Assembly (NCBI GenBank): GCA_002722545.1
Contig: PBMI01000067.1
Coordinates: 21,302 to 85,301, forward strand
Origin: Opitutia bacterium
GTDB taxonomy: Bacteria; Verrucomicrobiota; Verrucomicrobiia; Opitutales; Seribacteraceae
DNA length: 64,000 nt
Direction of reading: 5' to 3'
Both the position numbers and the translations under genes were made by a program. The notes under the pieces are model-generated. The model ran no database searches. It had not been told where the DNA came from and saw only the letters and a program-made list of their open reading frames with translations. Every line of letters begins with the position of its first letter. The first letter of the stretch is position 1. Positions 1 through 10,631 of the stretch are shown piece by piece.

Positions 1-1
1 C

Positions 2-3000
2 ATTCGAGCGTTCTTCGATTGGCTCCAAAAAAAGACCTACAAAATGCATGTCCGAGTTTACCTTTCCAGGTACCGCGGTTATTTCGAATGTCCGGACTGC
101 TCGGGATCGAGACTAAAGGAGACATCCCTATTTTGGAAATGGAAATCATACACCTTGCCGGAATTATATGGACTCCCGGTTGATGAGTTGCTCTCGAAAA
201 TCTCCCAGGTTTCTTTGTCGGGTGATCCGACCAATGATCTCCCCATAGAAAACATCAAATCCAGATTAGGGTATCTACAGCAAGTCGGATTAGGTTATCT
301 CTCTCTAGACCGCTCGGCTCGAAGCCTTAGCGGAGGAGAAACCCAAAGAGTCAACCTAACGGCATGCCTCGGTTCGTCTCTGACGGACACCCTATTTGCC
401 TTGGACGAACCCACGATCGGTCTTCATGGTCGGGATATAGAAAAACTCGTTGGTGTGCTGAGGGCTCTCGCAGACGCTGGCAACTGTGTGTGCGTCGTAG
501 AGCACGACGAACAAGTTATTCGCTCGGCGGACAAGGTTATTGAAATAGGCCCAGAACCCGGTGTCATGGGAGGTTCAATTTCCTTTAACGGTACGGTTTC
601 TCAATTAATCGGATCAAAGAAATCTTTGACGGGGAAATGGCTCGCCAAGAATCCCATGTCGAAGCGAGTTGTTAAAGAAAAGCGAGCTCCTATCTCCACG
701 AAGGGTTTCCTGCACTTGAAAGGGTTGAGCTGCCACAACGTAAAGAACCTGAACGCCAAGATTCCCTTGAACCGTTTCGTTTGCATAGCGGGTGTATCGG
801 GCTCTGGAAAATCGACTCTTATGGAAGACCTCATCTACCGGAAAATGTCATCCGGAATGCACGGGACAGGCATCATGTCTGATCAAGAATTTTCAGAAAC
901 CGTGATGATTGATCAAAGCTCCGTTGTGCGCACTCCGCGCTCCAATCCGGTTCTTTACTCGGATGCGTGGGGTCCGATCAAAGAAGCCTTTGGCCGTACG
1001 GACGAAGCCAAGCGACTAGGTTTCTCGGCATCTGATTTTTCTTTCAATACCGGCAACGGTCGGTGCGAAGAATGTTCGGGTCTTGGCTACGAGATCGTCG
1101 AAATGCAATTTCTTTCGGACCTCCAAATTCCCTGTAGTCATTGCGAAGGGAAGCGCTTCAAGAATGAAATTCTGCAAATCAAACTCGACGGACTTTCAGT
1201 ATCCGAAGTCCTTGACCTAACTGTTGACGAAGCTGCGAAAATCTTTCCGCACTTCCCCAAGACGAAAAGAAAACTGGAAGCCCTCGAGCAGGTCGGTCTC
1301 GGTTACCTGACCCTTGGACAGGCATTGAATACTTTGTCAGGTGGCGAATCTCAACGCCTTAAACTAGTCAAGTATCTCACCACGCTGAAAAAAGGCTCTT
1401 CACCTTCTTTGCTTCTTATCGACGAACCCACCACGGGATTGCACATGCAAGATGTTGAAAAGTTGCTTGCATGCCTGCGGGGTGTGATCCAGGCCGGGCA
1501 TTCTCTTTTGGTAGTCGAACACAACCGCCAAGTGTTGAAAGAGGCCGATTGGATCATCGAGTTGGGACCTGGAGCAGGAGAAAAGGGTGGACGAATCATC
1601 GCTGAAGGAAGCCCTGTTGCCTTGATGAGAAAATCAACTCCCACCTCCAAAATCATGCAGGCTTCTTGCTTGAACAGTCGTTTGCAAGGGAGCAAAGAAA
1701 CATCTCGCGGAATTAGAAAACGAGAAGACTTGAGGATAATTGGGGCAAGGGAAAACAACCTCAAGAACCTCAGCGTTACTATTCCCGCCAACAAGTTCGT
1801 CGTTGTCACCGGTCCATCGGGTTCGGGAAAGTCATCTCTTGCGTTCGACGTTATTTTTGCGGAAGGCCAACGGCGCTTTATGGAATCAATGTCTTCCTAC
1901 GCCCGTCAATTCGTCAATCAACTCAGCAAACCTGAGATTGACTCGTTGTCCGGGATATCTCCAACAGTGGCAATCGAACAGCGGGTTACGCGTGGTAGTC
2001 GCAAATCGACTGTTGGTTCCACGACCGAGATTGCTCAGTTTCTAAGGCTTCTATATTCACGGCTCGGAATCCAATTGAGTACCTCGGATCAAGCCCACCT
2101 CACAAACAACACCGAAGACGAGGTAATGAACCGTATAAAATCCGGTTTCCTAGTCCATAAGCCATCCCCGAAAAAACCTTCGGCCCTTCTCTCTCCACTC
2201 ATCACCAATCGCAAGGGGCATCACAAACCTATCGTGAATTGGGCTCGAGAAAAAGGCTATGCCGAGGTGAGATGCGATGGCAAAATCCTAGCTACCGAGG
2301 GTTTTGAAGGTCTTGATCGCTACCGCGAGCATAACGTGGAAGTTGTAACGCATAAGTGGACTTCAATCCCCTCCGATTCCGAGCTCGCAAAATCCGTTAG
2401 GCAAGCCCTTGATCTTGGTAAAGGACGATGCCTCGTGCTCCCGAAAGGAGAGGAAGAGAACTGGCATTCGACCTCACGAGTAGACCCCGCGACCGGAAAG
2501 GCCTATCCGGAAATAGAACCGGCCCTTCTTTCTTGGAATTCCCCAAAGGGTTGGTGCACTTTTTGCCGTGGCTACGGAAGGATCTATGAAAAACATAAGG
2601 ATCATTTGCCGGCCAACGGCATATGGTGGAAACTTGAGGACGGAGATACCTGCCCCGAATGCAAGGGTGAAAGACTAAACGAAACAAGCAGAAACATTGT
2701 TCTGCATGGCCCGAAAGGCTTTCGGCTTTCACTACCCGAGGCTCTTCGACTAAGCCCTTCCGGCATCCTTTCTTTTCTCAAAAATTTAAAAGTGGAAAAA
2801 AAGCAAAAGCCAATTCTCGAAGCCATTCTCCCAGGAATTTTAGAACGATTGGGTTTTATGGAAAAAGTCGGTTTGGACTATTTGTCTTTGGACCGGGAGA
2901 CTTCATCACTCTCCGGAGGAGAGGCTCAAAGAATTCGTTTGGCCAGCCAACTCGGCTCAAACTTATCAGGCGTACTTTATGTTTTGGACGAACCTTCCAT

Positions 3001-4330
3001 CGGTCTTCACCCTGTAGACAATCAAAGGCTCATCGAATCTTTGCGTGAACTACAATCGAGGGGAAACTCTTTGGTCGTCGTAGAGCATGATCTTGAAACC
3101 ATCATGCAAGCGGACTATTTGATCGACATCGGCCCGGGAGCTGGTCGTGCCGGTGGAAAAATTGTCGGCAAGGGAAGTCCCGACAAAATAATGAAAAACC
3201 CAAATTCGCCTACGGGAGCGCATTTGAAAAAAGGGGCCGATCATCCTACCCGTGGCAACTGGAGAAAAATCACTCAGAGCGCGAAGCCTGGCTGGTTAAA
3301 GCTTAGTGGTGTGAAATTTCGCAACTTGAAAGATTTGTCTGTCGGGTTTCCCATGCAAAGACTCACCGTTTGCTGCGGAGTCTCAGGTTCGGGAAAATCA
3401 TCTCTTGTCAGAGGAATTTTGTTAAAGGGCGTAAAAGAATCGATTTCAGCAGACGTAAAAACCCTTCGTAATCAGAATTTTCGATTAACGAATGGCAACG
3501 CCTTCCATAAGGCCATCGAAGTAACCCAAAAGCCCATCGGCAAAACGCCAAGATCGACACCCGCAACCTATCTTGGGGTTTGGGATAAGATCAGATCCAT
3601 GATTTCTTCTCTTCCGGAAGCCAAGGCAAAAGGATTTTCTCCCAGTGATTTTTCATTCAACGTAAAGGGTGGAAGATGCGAAGCGTGCAAAGGGGCTGGT
3701 AAAATCAAAATGGAGATGAGCTTTCTCCCCAATTCTTACGTCCCTTGTGATGACTGTGGAGGAAAGAGATATCGTGAGGAAATTCTCAAGCTTAAATGGA
3801 AAGGAAAGAATATTGCCGAAATTCTTGAACTCACTTTCCAAGATGCATCCATGTTCTTTAAATTTGATCATTATCTTGAGTCCACCTTCTCGTTGATGGT
3901 CGAAACTGGTCTGGGTTACCTGAAACTTGGGCAACCTTCTCCGACTTTGTCGGGAGGGGAAGCCCAAAGGCTCAAACTATCCGCCGAACTTGCAACGGGA
4001 ATCGACAAAGGCAAACATGGATATCGAGCCGTTAAAAAACCAAACCTTTACATCTTGGAAGAACCAACCATTGGACTTCATCCAACCGACACCAAAAGAC
4101 TTATTCATTTACTTCACCGTTTGGTGGAAGAAAATAATACTGTAGTTGTGATCGAGCACGACGTCGAAGTCATCGCAGAGGCTGACCATGTCATCGAACT
4201 TGGACCACTGGGTGGAGAAAAAGGTGGTCGAATTCTTCACACTGGAAGCGTCCTTGACGCACTCGCGAATAAAAAGTGCAAGACAGCTCCTTTTCTCAAG
4301 AGTATCGTAACTACGCCAAAAAACGAATGA
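2..4330 (+). CDS. uvrA: Tandem (double-length) excinuclease ABC subunit A, 5' end cut by window
   Basis: UvrA is the damage-recognition ATPase of UvrABC nucleotide excision repair. The frame is open from base 2, upstream of the first Met at 44, so the N-terminus lies outside the window; 1,442 codons are visible. The visible part starts in the first signature domain ([12 protein letters not shown]). ABC signatures follow in order: [24 protein letters not shown] and LSGGEAQR. Three Walker A loops are seen ([27 protein letters not shown]), and zinc-binding CxxC pairs recur in each unit. Two complete UvrA units are therefore fused head to tail, whereas ordinary UvrA is about 940 residues with two ATPase domains. 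Double-length UvrA is known in Chlamydiae and some relatives. The gene converges on tyrS and overlaps its 3' end by 20 bases. Confidence 0.95.
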   Translation: MRAFFDWLQKKTYKMHVRVYLSRYRGYFECPDCSGSRLKETSLFWKWKSYTLPELYGLPVDELLSKISQVSLSGDPTNDLPIENIKSRLGYLQQVGLGYLSLDRSARSLSGGETQRVNLTACLGSSLTDTLFALDEPTIGLHGRDIEKLVGVLRALADAGNCVCVVEHDEQVIRSADKVIEIGPEPGVMGGSISFNGTVSQLIGSKKSLTGKWLAKNPMSKRVVKEKRAPISTKGFLHLKGLSCHNVKNLNAKIPLNRFVCIAGVSGSGKSTLMEDLIYRKMSSGMHGTGIMSDQEFSETVMIDQSSVVRTPRSNPVLYSDAWGPIKEAFGRTDEAKRLGFSASDFSFNTGNGRCEECSGLGYEIVEMQFLSDLQIPCSHCEGKRFKNEILQIKLDGLSVSEVLDLTVDEAAKIFPHFPKTKRKLEALEQVGLGYLTLGQALNTLSGGESQRLKLVKYLTTLKKGSSPSLLLIDEPTTGLHMQDVEKLLACLRGVIQAGHSLLVVEHNRQVLKEADWIIELGPGAGEKGGRIIAEGSPVALMRKSTPTSKIMQASCLNSRLQGSKETSRGIRKREDLRIIGARENNLKNLSVTIPANKFVVVTGPSGSGKSSLAFDVIFAEGQRRFMESMSSYARQFVNQLSKPEIDSLSGISPTVAIEQRVTRGSRKSTVGSTTEIAQFLRLLYSRLGIQLSTSDQAHLTNNTEDEVMNRIKSGFLVHKPSPKKPSALLSPLITNRKGHHKPIVNWAREKGYAEVRCDGKILATEGFEGLDRYREHNVEVVTHKWTSIPSDSELAKSVRQALDLGKGRCLVLPKGEEENWHSTSRVDPATGKAYPEIEPALLSWNSPKGWCTFCRGYGRIYEKHKDHLPANGIWWKLEDGDTCPECKGERLNETSRNIVLHGPKGFRLSLPEALRLSPSGILSFLKNLKVEKKQKPILEAILPGILERLGFMEKVGLDYLSLDRETSSLSGGEAQRIRLASQLGSNLSGVLYVLDEPSIGLHPVDNQRLIESLRELQSRGNSLVVVEHDLETIMQADYLIDIGPGAGRAGGKIVGKGSPDKIMKNPNSPTGAHLKKGADHPTRGNWRKITQSAKPGWLKLSGVKFRNLKDLSVGFPMQRLTVCCGVSGSGKSSLVRGILLKGVKESISADVKTLRNQNFRLTNGNAFHKAIEVTQKPIGKTPRSTPATYLGVWDKIRSMISSLPEAKAKGFSPSDFSFNVKGGRCEACKGAGKIKMEMSFLPNSYVPCDDCGGKRYREEILKLKWKGKNIAEILELTFQDASMFFKFDHYLESTFSLMVETGLGYLKLGQPSPTLSGGEAQRLKLSAELATGIDKGKHGYRAVKKPNLYILEEPTIGLHPTDTKRLIHLLHRLVEENNTVVVIEHDVEVIAEADHVIELGPLGGEKGGRILHTGSVLDALANKKCKTAPFLKSIVTTPKNE

Positions 4331-5495
4331 ACGTTTTCTTTCCCGCTTTGATAACCAATTCTTCGGAAGCGGAAAGTTTGTTAACCCGCTCCTCGCAGTC
4401 ATCCTTTTTTTCTCCATTTAATTTTATCGCACCCTGCTTAAAAAGTCTTCTAATCTGTCCTTTTGAATCAAATATTTCAGTCGAGGACATAATGTTCAAT
4501 AAGGTTTGAGATTCACTATCCAAAGACAATTCGCTCAGCTTGAAAGTCTTCATTTCTTCAGGCGTTTCCCCTTTGGTAAAAACCTGACCGAAGGACGATA
4601 ATTCTTTTTGCGCAATCGCATCCTCAAAGAAAAGAGCGGTCAATTCGCGAGCTAAACTTTTCTTTGCATCCATTGGGTGAAGATTCTTCAATTCAAGCAT
4701 CTCATCCCCTGATTTCAGTAACAATAATTCAAAATAGCTCCACATCACGTCATCCGTTATTGACATGACTTTCCCAAAAATATCTTTCGATGAATCATTG
4801 AAGGCAATGTAGTTGTCGTAACTCTTGGACATTTTCCTGCTACCGTCCAACCCCACAAGCAAAGGCATGGTAAGAACCGCTTGCGGAGAATGACCTTTTT
4901 CCTTCTGAAGATTCCGACCTACGAGCATGTTGAAGAGTTGATCGCTTCCCCCAAGCTCAACGTCTGACTCGAGAACGATCGAGTCGTATCCTTGAATCAA
5001 TGGATACATGAACTCGACCATTGAAATCGGTTGATTCGATCGGAATCGTTTTTCGAAGTCATCCCTTTCAAGCATACGGGCAACCGTCATTTTCCGTGAA
5101 AGATTCAATGCATCGGCAAAAGACATGGAAGCAAACCACTCGCTGTTTTTTCTAACCGTTGTTTTTTCCGGATCGAGAATGCGAAAAGCCTGATCCAGGT
5201 AAGTTTTGGCATTTTCATTAACCTCGGCTTCGGTCAACTCGGGTCTCAGTTCGGAGCGACCACTCGGATCCCCGATTCGCGCTGTGTAGTCCCCGATCAG
5301 CAAAATCGCTTCATGCCCAGCGTCCTGAAATTGCTTGAGTTTGTTGAAAACAACAAGATGACCAAAGGTAAGGTCGGGTCTTGTAGGGTCGACGCCGAAC
5401 TTCACTTTGAGCTTTCGGTCGGCGGCAAGTCTTTCTCCGAGTTCCTCCTCACCAATTGCGACCTCCGTATTGTTCAGTAATTCTTCAAGTTTCAT
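4311..5495 (-). CDS. tyrS: Tyrosyl-tRNA synthetase
   Basis: This class I aminoacyl-tRNA synthetase charges tRNA-Tyr in the cytoplasm. The ATP-binding HIGH-type motif appears as LTFGH, followed by a Rossmann core with GDYTARIGDPSGRS. The second catalytic loop is KMSKS. A C-terminal S4-like RNA-binding segment contains IRRLFKQGAIKLNG. The length of 394 residues fits the family. The ORF track starts at 5648, but the preceding 51 residues have no family character. The ATG at 5495 (MKLEELLNN) gives the expected N-terminus. No Shine-Dalgarno sequence is obvious. The 3' end overlaps uvrA convergently, so no terminator lies between them. Confidence 0.95.
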   Translation of the reverse strand: MKLEELLNNTEVAIGEEELGERLAADRKLKVKFGVDPTRPDLTFGHLVVFNKLKQFQDAGHEAILLIGDYTARIGDPSGRSELRPELTEAEVNENAKTYLDQAFRILDPEKTTVRKNSEWFASMSFADALNLSRKMTVARMLERDDFEKRFRSNQPISMVEFMYPLIQGYDSIVLESDVELGGSDQLFNMLVGRNLQKEKGHSPQAVLTMPLLVGLDGSRKMSKSYDNYIAFNDSSKDIFGKVMSITDDVMWSYFELLLLKSGDEMLELKNLHPMDAKKSLARELTALFFEDAIAQKELSSFGQVFTKGETPEEMKTFKLSELSLDSESQTLLNIMSSTEIFDSKGQIRRLFKQGAIKLNGEKKDDCEERVNKLSASEELVIKAGKKTFIRFLA

Positions 5496-5669
5496 CGGAA
5501 TGGCATAATAAACCACCCTTGTATAAACAAATCGATGATTCTTCGAGCCAAGAATTACCTTTCTTCCCTTCAGGGAAAGGATTCCGCTTGCTTTCGAGGT
5601 CAGGAGCGTTACCAAATTTATCAACAAACAATCCCCTGACCAGCACAATCCCTCAAATTAGGAACCAAC

Positions 5670-6140
5670 ATGATTTTATCCACCGGCGTTGATGCGCCAA
5701 ATTTTACTCTTAAGACAAAAAACGCAGAAGGCTTGCAGGACGTGGAACTTTCCAGTTTCAAGGGCGAAAAGAAGGTGGTCCTCCTTTTCTTTCCCTTTGC
5801 ATTCACTGGTGTGTGCACGGAAGAAACCTGCTCGATTCGCGACGATCTTTCCGCATACGAGGATTTGGACGCTCAAGTCTTGGGCATTAGTGTCGACAGT
5901 CCATTCGCTCAGGAAGCAATGGCCCTGAAAGAAGGTTTGAATTTCCCTCTCCTGAGTGACTTCAACAAAGCGGTGTCCAAGGAGTACGGTGTTCTCTACG
6001 AAGATTTCATTGGTTTCGAAGGCGTTTCCAAAAGATCGGCTTTTGTGGTCTCCAAAGATGGGAAGGTTTCCTTCTCCTGGTCCTCCGACGATCCGAAACA
6101 ATTGCCTGACTTCGATGCGATCAAAAACGCCCTTCGCTAA
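5670..6140 (+). CDS. Peroxiredoxin (AhpE/BCP-like, thioredoxin fold)
   Basis: This 156-residue thiol peroxidase of the AhpC/TSA superfamily should reduce hydrogen peroxide or organic peroxides. The peroxidatic site is in FPFAFTGVCTEE, with Cys49 as nucleophile and the Pro and Thr of the usual PxxxTxxC motif. A second cysteine, Cys54, sits five residues later, the spacing of the resolving cysteine in BCP proteins, while the FPFAFTG context resembles AhpE. The subfamily is therefore uncertain. There is no signal peptide, so the enzyme is cytoplasmic. An AGGA stretch lies nine bases before the ATG. It starts divergently from tyrS. Confidence 0.9.
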   Translation: MILSTGVDAPNFTLKTKNAEGLQDVELSSFKGEKKVVLLFFPFAFTGVCTEETCSIRDDLSAYEDLDAQVLGISVDSPFAQEAMALKEGLNFPLLSDFNKAVSKEYGVLYEDFIGFEGVSKRSAFVVSKDGKVSFSWSSDDPKQLPDFDAIKNALR

Positions 6141-6383
6141 AGCGAGGTATTCCGCGACCAAATTTTTGTCGAATGCAAGACCAATTGGCCTCTAATACTA
6201 TGGCTTCGGACACAAAGTTTACTAGAAAAAGTTTTTGCCTAAAGACCCAAACAAAACTGCAGCAGCACCGTTCTCATTTGCCCACAGGTATCCATAATGA
6301 GTCGGAATTCTCATCGAGACACTTTACAAGGGAAATTGCTACCAAAACCTCCTGATAAGGGATCATTCTCAGGGAATCACAAC

Positions 6384-6887
6384 ATGAACAAAGAATCCCA
6401 TTACCGCGTTCATGTTACCCCTGAGAACGCTTTCGTCCGAGTATTTCGGAAAGCATCCTATTTGAATTGCGGTCCACTTCGTTCTTTCTTCGAAGAGTCC
6501 ATGGTGGAAGGCCGACGCAATTATATCGTCGATTTTCAGGATTGCAGCAGTATGGATAGCACTTTTTTGGGAATACTCGTCGGTTTGGCTCTAAAACTAA
6601 GGAAATTCGAGGACGAAGGATACCTCACACTCCTAAACCTCCGGGGAAGAAACTTGGAAACCGTCCAAAATTTGGGAATTCACAAAATTGCCGAAATCAG
6701 TTCCGAAGAATCACCCTCCGACCTGCATGAACTAGACAATTTGAAAAATGGAGCGCAGGGTGGTGCGGCATGTTCCGAAACCATTTACCAAGCCCACAAG
6801 ACTCTCATGGAACTCAATGAGAAGAATGCACGAATGTTCTGTGACGTGGTAAACTTTCTCGACCGGCAAAAGGAAGATTCCGCTTAA
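6384..6887 (+). CDS. STAS-domain anti-sigma factor antagonist
   Basis: This 167-residue protein carries a STAS domain over roughly residues 8-110. The motif DFQDCSSMDSTFLGIL matches the loop that holds the phosphorylatable Ser of SpoIIAA/RsbV-type antagonists. The C-terminal 55 residues are an extra helical tail. I chose the ATG at 6384 (MNKESHYRV), preceded by AGGGA, over the upstream ATG at 6297, whose extra 29 residues look non-coding. Its stop is 17 bases before the GAF/SpoIIE phosphatase, so the two probably form a partner-switching pair in which the phosphatase dephosphorylates this antagonist. The partner kinase/anti-sigma factor is not in the window. Confidence 0.85.
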   Translation: MNKESHYRVHVTPENAFVRVFRKASYLNCGPLRSFFEESMVEGRRNYIVDFQDCSSMDSTFLGILVGLALKLRKFEDEGYLTLLNLRGRNLETVQNLGIHKIAEISSEESPSDLHELDNLKNGAQGGAACSETIYQAHKTLMELNEKNARMFCDVVNFLDRQKEDSA

Positions 6888-6904
6888 GCGGCCTCTCGTT
6901 TTTG

Positions 6905-8350
6905 ATGAATGTGTTTCTATTCCTGCTTGCCGGAGCGACCGTAGGTATCTTAGGCCTTTTGTATTTTGGGAAAATATCCAAGAGGAAAATATCGGATCTG
7001 CGAGATGAGAAGATTCGCTTGCAGAAGGAAAAGGAAATTATCGTAGAATTCATGCATAACCTGGCCGTCGCCATCGGTGAAGGCGTAGCTCGGAAGGACC
7101 TTTACCATCGTATCGTGCATACCGCAGTGATGACCACAGGCGCCATGAGTGCTTGCGTCTATGAAAAACTCGAGAATGGGAAACTCAGAGGAATTGCAAC
7201 GGAAGGGCTTTTCCCTCCCCAGCGACGAATGAAGGAATCACTCGGTGATGAAGCTTCTACAAGAGCGAGCTTTCTCGAGAAAATTCTCAGTTCGGAAATT
7301 CTGGAAGAAGAGGAGGGAATCGTCGGGGAAGTGGCAAAGACGGGAAAACCGGTTTTTGTCGGCAACGCCCAATCCGATCCGAGGATCGTCAAACATCCGG
7401 ACCCGGCTCTTGCCGTTCGCTCCATGGTATATTCTCCTCTCATTCACGATGATTCGATCTTGGGTGTTTTGGTCGTCGCGAATCCATCCAGCGGTCTCAC
7501 TTTCTCGGAAATGGATTTGTCCCTCGTTAACTCCTTGGCCGAACAGGCTGCACTGGCGATCAAGAATTCCGACGCGATGAATTTGCGACTTGAAAAATCA
7601 AGGATGGATTCGGATCTCGGATTGGCAAAGGAAGTCCAAGAGCTTTTTTTAGCCCAAAAATCTCCTGAGTCCAAAGGTTTGGAGGCCGACGCTCAATATT
7701 TGCCTTCATCTCAAGTAGGGGGTGACTTCTATGATTTTTACAAGCTTTCTCCCACCAAGTTCGGAGTTTGCATTGCCGATGTCTCGGGAAAGGGCGTACC
7801 CGCATCTCTTCTTATGGCTTTGTGCCAAACCAACCTCCGCCACTATGTAAACAAAACTAGATCTCCTGCCACCGTTTTGAAGAAACTAAACTTGGATTTG
7901 GAAAAACGCATAAGGGAAGATATGTTCATCACCCTTTTCCTCGCCATTATCGATACGCAAACCAATACCGCCACCTATGCTCGGGCAGGACACGAACCTG
8001 CTCTTTTGGCCAAGCAAGGGGAAGACGACGAAATTTCCATAGAAAAACTTCATGGGAACGGAATGGCTTTGGGAATGGTGCCCGCGGATTTCTTCGATGA
8101 AACCATCGAGGACAAAGTCATTCCTTTTGAGAAAGGAAACGTCATGGTTTTGTTTACAGATGGGGTAACGGAAGCCGAAAACGAGGAGCGGGAAGAATTT
8201 GGACAAGCACGACTTTGTAAACGGCTTGCGTCTAGAATCCTTTTGAAGCCCAACGAATTCAATCGAAGGTTGCTTTCCGACCTAGATGAATATTCTTCCG
8301 CTTCTTACGAGAGAGACGACGTCACCATCGTCACCCTGAAAAGAGTCTAA
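6905..8350 (+). CDS. Membrane-anchored GAF-domain PP2C/SpoIIE (RsbU-type) serine phosphatase
   Basis: The 481-residue protein has one N-terminal membrane segment (residues about 2-21) and a short coiled coil (about 28-45). A GAF sensor domain spans about 55-225, and a C-terminal SpoIIE/PP2C phosphatase about 245-480. Metal-binding motifs are present: GGDFYDFY, ADVSGKG, TDGVTEA and RDDVTIV. Such enzymes dephosphorylate STAS antagonists and so release a sigma factor or other output. The upstream STAS gene is the natural substrate. The ORF track begins at a TTG at 6902; the ATG at 6905 is one codon later and more likely. No Shine-Dalgarno is seen. Confidence 0.88.
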   Translation: MNVFLFLLAGATVGILGLLYFGKISKRKISDLRDEKIRLQKEKEIIVEFMHNLAVAIGEGVARKDLYHRIVHTAVMTTGAMSACVYEKLENGKLRGIATEGLFPPQRRMKESLGDEASTRASFLEKILSSEILEEEEGIVGEVAKTGKPVFVGNAQSDPRIVKHPDPALAVRSMVYSPLIHDDSILGVLVVANPSSGLTFSEMDLSLVNSLAEQAALAIKNSDAMNLRLEKSRMDSDLGLAKEVQELFLAQKSPESKGLEADAQYLPSSQVGGDFYDFYKLSPTKFGVCIADVSGKGVPASLLMALCQTNLRHYVNKTRSPATVLKKLNLDLEKRIREDMFITLFLAIIDTQTNTATYARAGHEPALLAKQGEDDEISIEKLHGNGMALGMVPADFFDETIEDKVIPFEKGNVMVLFTDGVTEAENEEREEFGQARLCKRLASRILLKPNEFNRRLLSDLDEYSSASYERDDVTIVTLKRV

Positions 8351-8360
8351 GACCAAAGTG

Positions 8361-8855
8361 TCAATCGAGCTTACCTTCGTCGAAATCAATCACGTCTGCA
8401 AAGCAACGGAGGTCGTCTCGGGCTCCTGCCCCAAGATCCACCTTGATTTCCTCAAGTTTATCAAGCGCCATGTCCGACATCCCCATTTGGACTACTTTTC
8501 GATTCCAAATATGAACCTTGAGATCCTTCGGGAACACACCAAGAAGTTTTTCGTCAAGCTGGATTTTCGTAGAGCTTTCCTTGACGCAATCAACGATCAC
8601 ATCCGGATCAACTCCAAGATGAAGGCAAAGAAAGCCATCGAATCCCTTGGTGAAGTTTCTTTGGTAACTGGCGGGCAATTTCCCCTCAAGGTGCTTTTGA
8701 ATCTTTGCCAAAAAGCGGGGCAGATGAAGAAGTCCACATGCATGAGGTTGATAGGGAGAAGGTAAATCGAGGAGAATTGCTCCTGTTGGGCCTTCGGTAA
8801 TATTGTCGTCGATGTTTGTCAAAATGAAGAAATTCGGTTTTGTAAGAATGTTCAT
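8361..8855 (-). CDS. DUF5069 domain-containing protein
   Basis: This 164-residue soluble protein has no known biochemical function. The block HLPRFLAKIQKHLEGKLP, then a short GFDGFLCLHLGVDPDVI segment, and the C-terminal ADVIDFDEGK match my recollection of DUF5069, a family common in Verrucomicrobia and Planctomycetes. The first 25 residues (MNILTKPNFFILTNI) precede the conserved part, and no better start is seen. It lies tail to tail with the phosphatase gene. Its start is only eight bases from the divergent ABC exporter start, so each promoter must lie inside the other gene. The plus-strand 135-residue ORF over the same bases is a shadow. Confidence 0.7.
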   Translation of the reverse strand: MNILTKPNFFILTNIDDNITEGPTGAILLDLPSPYQPHACGLLHLPRFLAKIQKHLEGKLPASYQRNFTKGFDGFLCLHLGVDPDVIVDCVKESSTKIQLDEKLLGVFPKDLKVHIWNRKVVQMGMSDMALDKLEEIKVDLGAGARDDLRCFADVIDFDEGKLD

Positions 8856-8863
8856 TAACCATT

Positions 8864-10630
8864 GTGAAAGAAAGTAAAAACAAAAAAGTTATCACAAGGG
8901 TAAGTATATACCTCCTCGAGCATAAGTTTCTTTTTGGACTTACGCTTTCCTTGGCCTGCGGTATGACGCTTCTTTCCGTTTCCGTTCCTTCCGTGATTCA
9001 AAAAGTGCTGGATGAAATTTTCAATGAAGGACTTGGTGAGGGCGGTTTCTTGGCACGAGGTCTTGGATTGATTGCCTGCCTGTTCCTTCTCAAGGAAACC
9101 CTCAATTGCTTTCGAATTCGGGTTAACAACAAGTTGGAGCAAAAGGTTATCTTCAAGCTTCGCAAGGACTTGCACGACAAGTTACTCAATTTGCCCATCA
9201 GTTTTTACGATCGGCGAAAGAGTGGAGACATTTCTTCACGAGTAGTGGAGGACGTACAAAGCGTGGAGCGAGCTATCTTGGATGGGACAGAGCAAGGGGT
9301 CGTTGCCGTCCTGACCTTGATCGGGGTTACGATCATGATGTTCTTTCAGGAGCCTCGCTTGGCTTTTTTGGTTTTTTTGCCATTGCCCGTTCTTGCCGTC
9401 ATGGCCTTTCGCTATTCAAAGGTTTCCAAACGGAATTGGCGTTTGGTCCGCGAAGCTTCGGGTGATCTTAACTCTATTTTGGTCGAAGACATTCAAGGCA
9501 ATAGGCTCATTCACGCCTTCGCCCTGCAAAAAAGAGAACAATCTCGGTTCCATAAAATTGGCAAAGAAGTCGAGAGGAGATCCCTTCAAGCTATGTACCG
9601 ATGGTCGATACAAGGCCCGGGTGCAAGTTTCACTTCCTCTCTTGGTATCCTCGCCGTCGTGGGAATGGGCGCTTACCTTCTTGAAACGGACGCCAATTTC
9701 ACTACAGGTCAATTTTTCGCCTTTCTTCTTTATGCAAACATGTTTTATGAGCCAGTCAGGCAATTGGTGTCGATCAATAACTTGGTATCTGCCGGCAAAG
9801 CTTCAGGTGAGCGGGTCTTTGAGATTCTAGATGCGGACGTACAAATCCAAAACCCCTCCCAAGCAACTCCTTTCCCTTGCTCCGACCACTCCATTGTCTT
9901 CGATTCAGTTTCTTTTTCGTACGATACCAGGGCTTCCATTGTAACGGATTTGGACTTTAGCCTTCAGCACGGTTCCACTACTGCATTGGTCGGACCCACC
10001 GGTGCAGGCAAAAGTACCGTAGCCAACCTCATCTTGAGATACTACGATGTCGAGGAAGGTGCGGTTCGGATTGGTGATACGGACGTTCGTGATCTTCGAC
10101 TCAAAGATTTGAGGTCCCAAATCGGCATGGTTTCACAAGATCCTTTTCTATTTGATGCATCCGTTAAGGAAAACCTTTTGCTTGCCGAACCAACGGCCCT
10201 TGAATCGGACCTGCAAAATGCGCTTGAGGTCGCCCATGCATGGAATTTCGTAAAGAAGCTGCCGGACGGATGGGATACGCTGATTGGGGAGAAAGGCGTT
10301 CGCCTGAGCATGGGTGAAAAACAGAGGCTCACTTTAGCTCGGGCCATACTCAAAGCTCCGCCGATCGTAATTTTGGATGAGGCCACCTCAAGCGTGGACG
10401 TTGAAACCGAAAGAGGTATTCAAAACGCTTTGGCCACCCTGACGAAAGATCGAACGACCTTAGTCATCGCTCATAGGCTCAGTACCGTAAGGGACGCCGA
10501 TAAGATCATATTTCTTGAGAAAGGAAAAATTATCGAGCAAGGCAGCCACAACCAACTCGTTGGCCTGAACGGAGCTTACGCTAAGTTTTGCAAGTACCAG
10601 GAAAATTTCATACCCGAAAAAACAAACTGA
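8864..10630 (+). CDS. MsbA-like ABC exporter, fused permease/ATPase half-transporter
   Basis: This 588-residue type IV ABC exporter has six membrane helices (residues about 20-310) followed by the nucleotide-binding domain. Walker A is GPTGAGKST, the Q-loop region is IGMVSQDPFLF, Walker B is IVILDEATSS, and the switch is IAHRLSTV. The ABC signature is LSMGEKQR rather than LSGGQ, an unusual substitution of the second Gly. Homodimers of this architecture move lipids, lipid A or drugs across the inner membrane. The substrate cannot be read from sequence. Translation starts at a GTG without a visible ribosome site. The gene ends one base before the convergent small membrane protein. Confidence 0.88.
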   Translation: MKESKNKKVITRVSIYLLEHKFLFGLTLSLACGMTLLSVSVPSVIQKVLDEIFNEGLGEGGFLARGLGLIACLFLLKETLNCFRIRVNNKLEQKVIFKLRKDLHDKLLNLPISFYDRRKSGDISSRVVEDVQSVERAILDGTEQGVVAVLTLIGVTIMMFFQEPRLAFLVFLPLPVLAVMAFRYSKVSKRNWRLVREASGDLNSILVEDIQGNRLIHAFALQKREQSRFHKIGKEVERRSLQAMYRWSIQGPGASFTSSLGILAVVGMGAYLLETDANFTTGQFFAFLLYANMFYEPVRQLVSINNLVSAGKASGERVFEILDADVQIQNPSQATPFPCSDHSIVFDSVSFSYDTRASIVTDLDFSLQHGSTTALVGPTGAGKSTVANLILRYYDVEEGAVRIGDTDVRDLRLKDLRSQIGMVSQDPFLFDASVKENLLLAEPTALESDLQNALEVAHAWNFVKKLPDGWDTLIGEKGVRLSMGEKQRLTLARAILKAPPIVILDEATSSVDVETERGIQNALATLTKDRTTLVIAHRLSTVRDADKIIFLEKGKIIEQGSHNQLVGLNGAYAKFCKYQENFIPEKTN

Positions 10631-10631
10631 A

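Noticed and set aside
1351-2732. Several 100-150 residue ORFs inside uvrA
   Set aside because: They are shadows within a strongly conserved UvrA frame and have no family features.
8358-8765. 135-residue plus-strand ORF
   Set aside because: It overlaps DUF5069 on the other strand, has no recognisable motif, and the minus-strand frame has clear family sequence.
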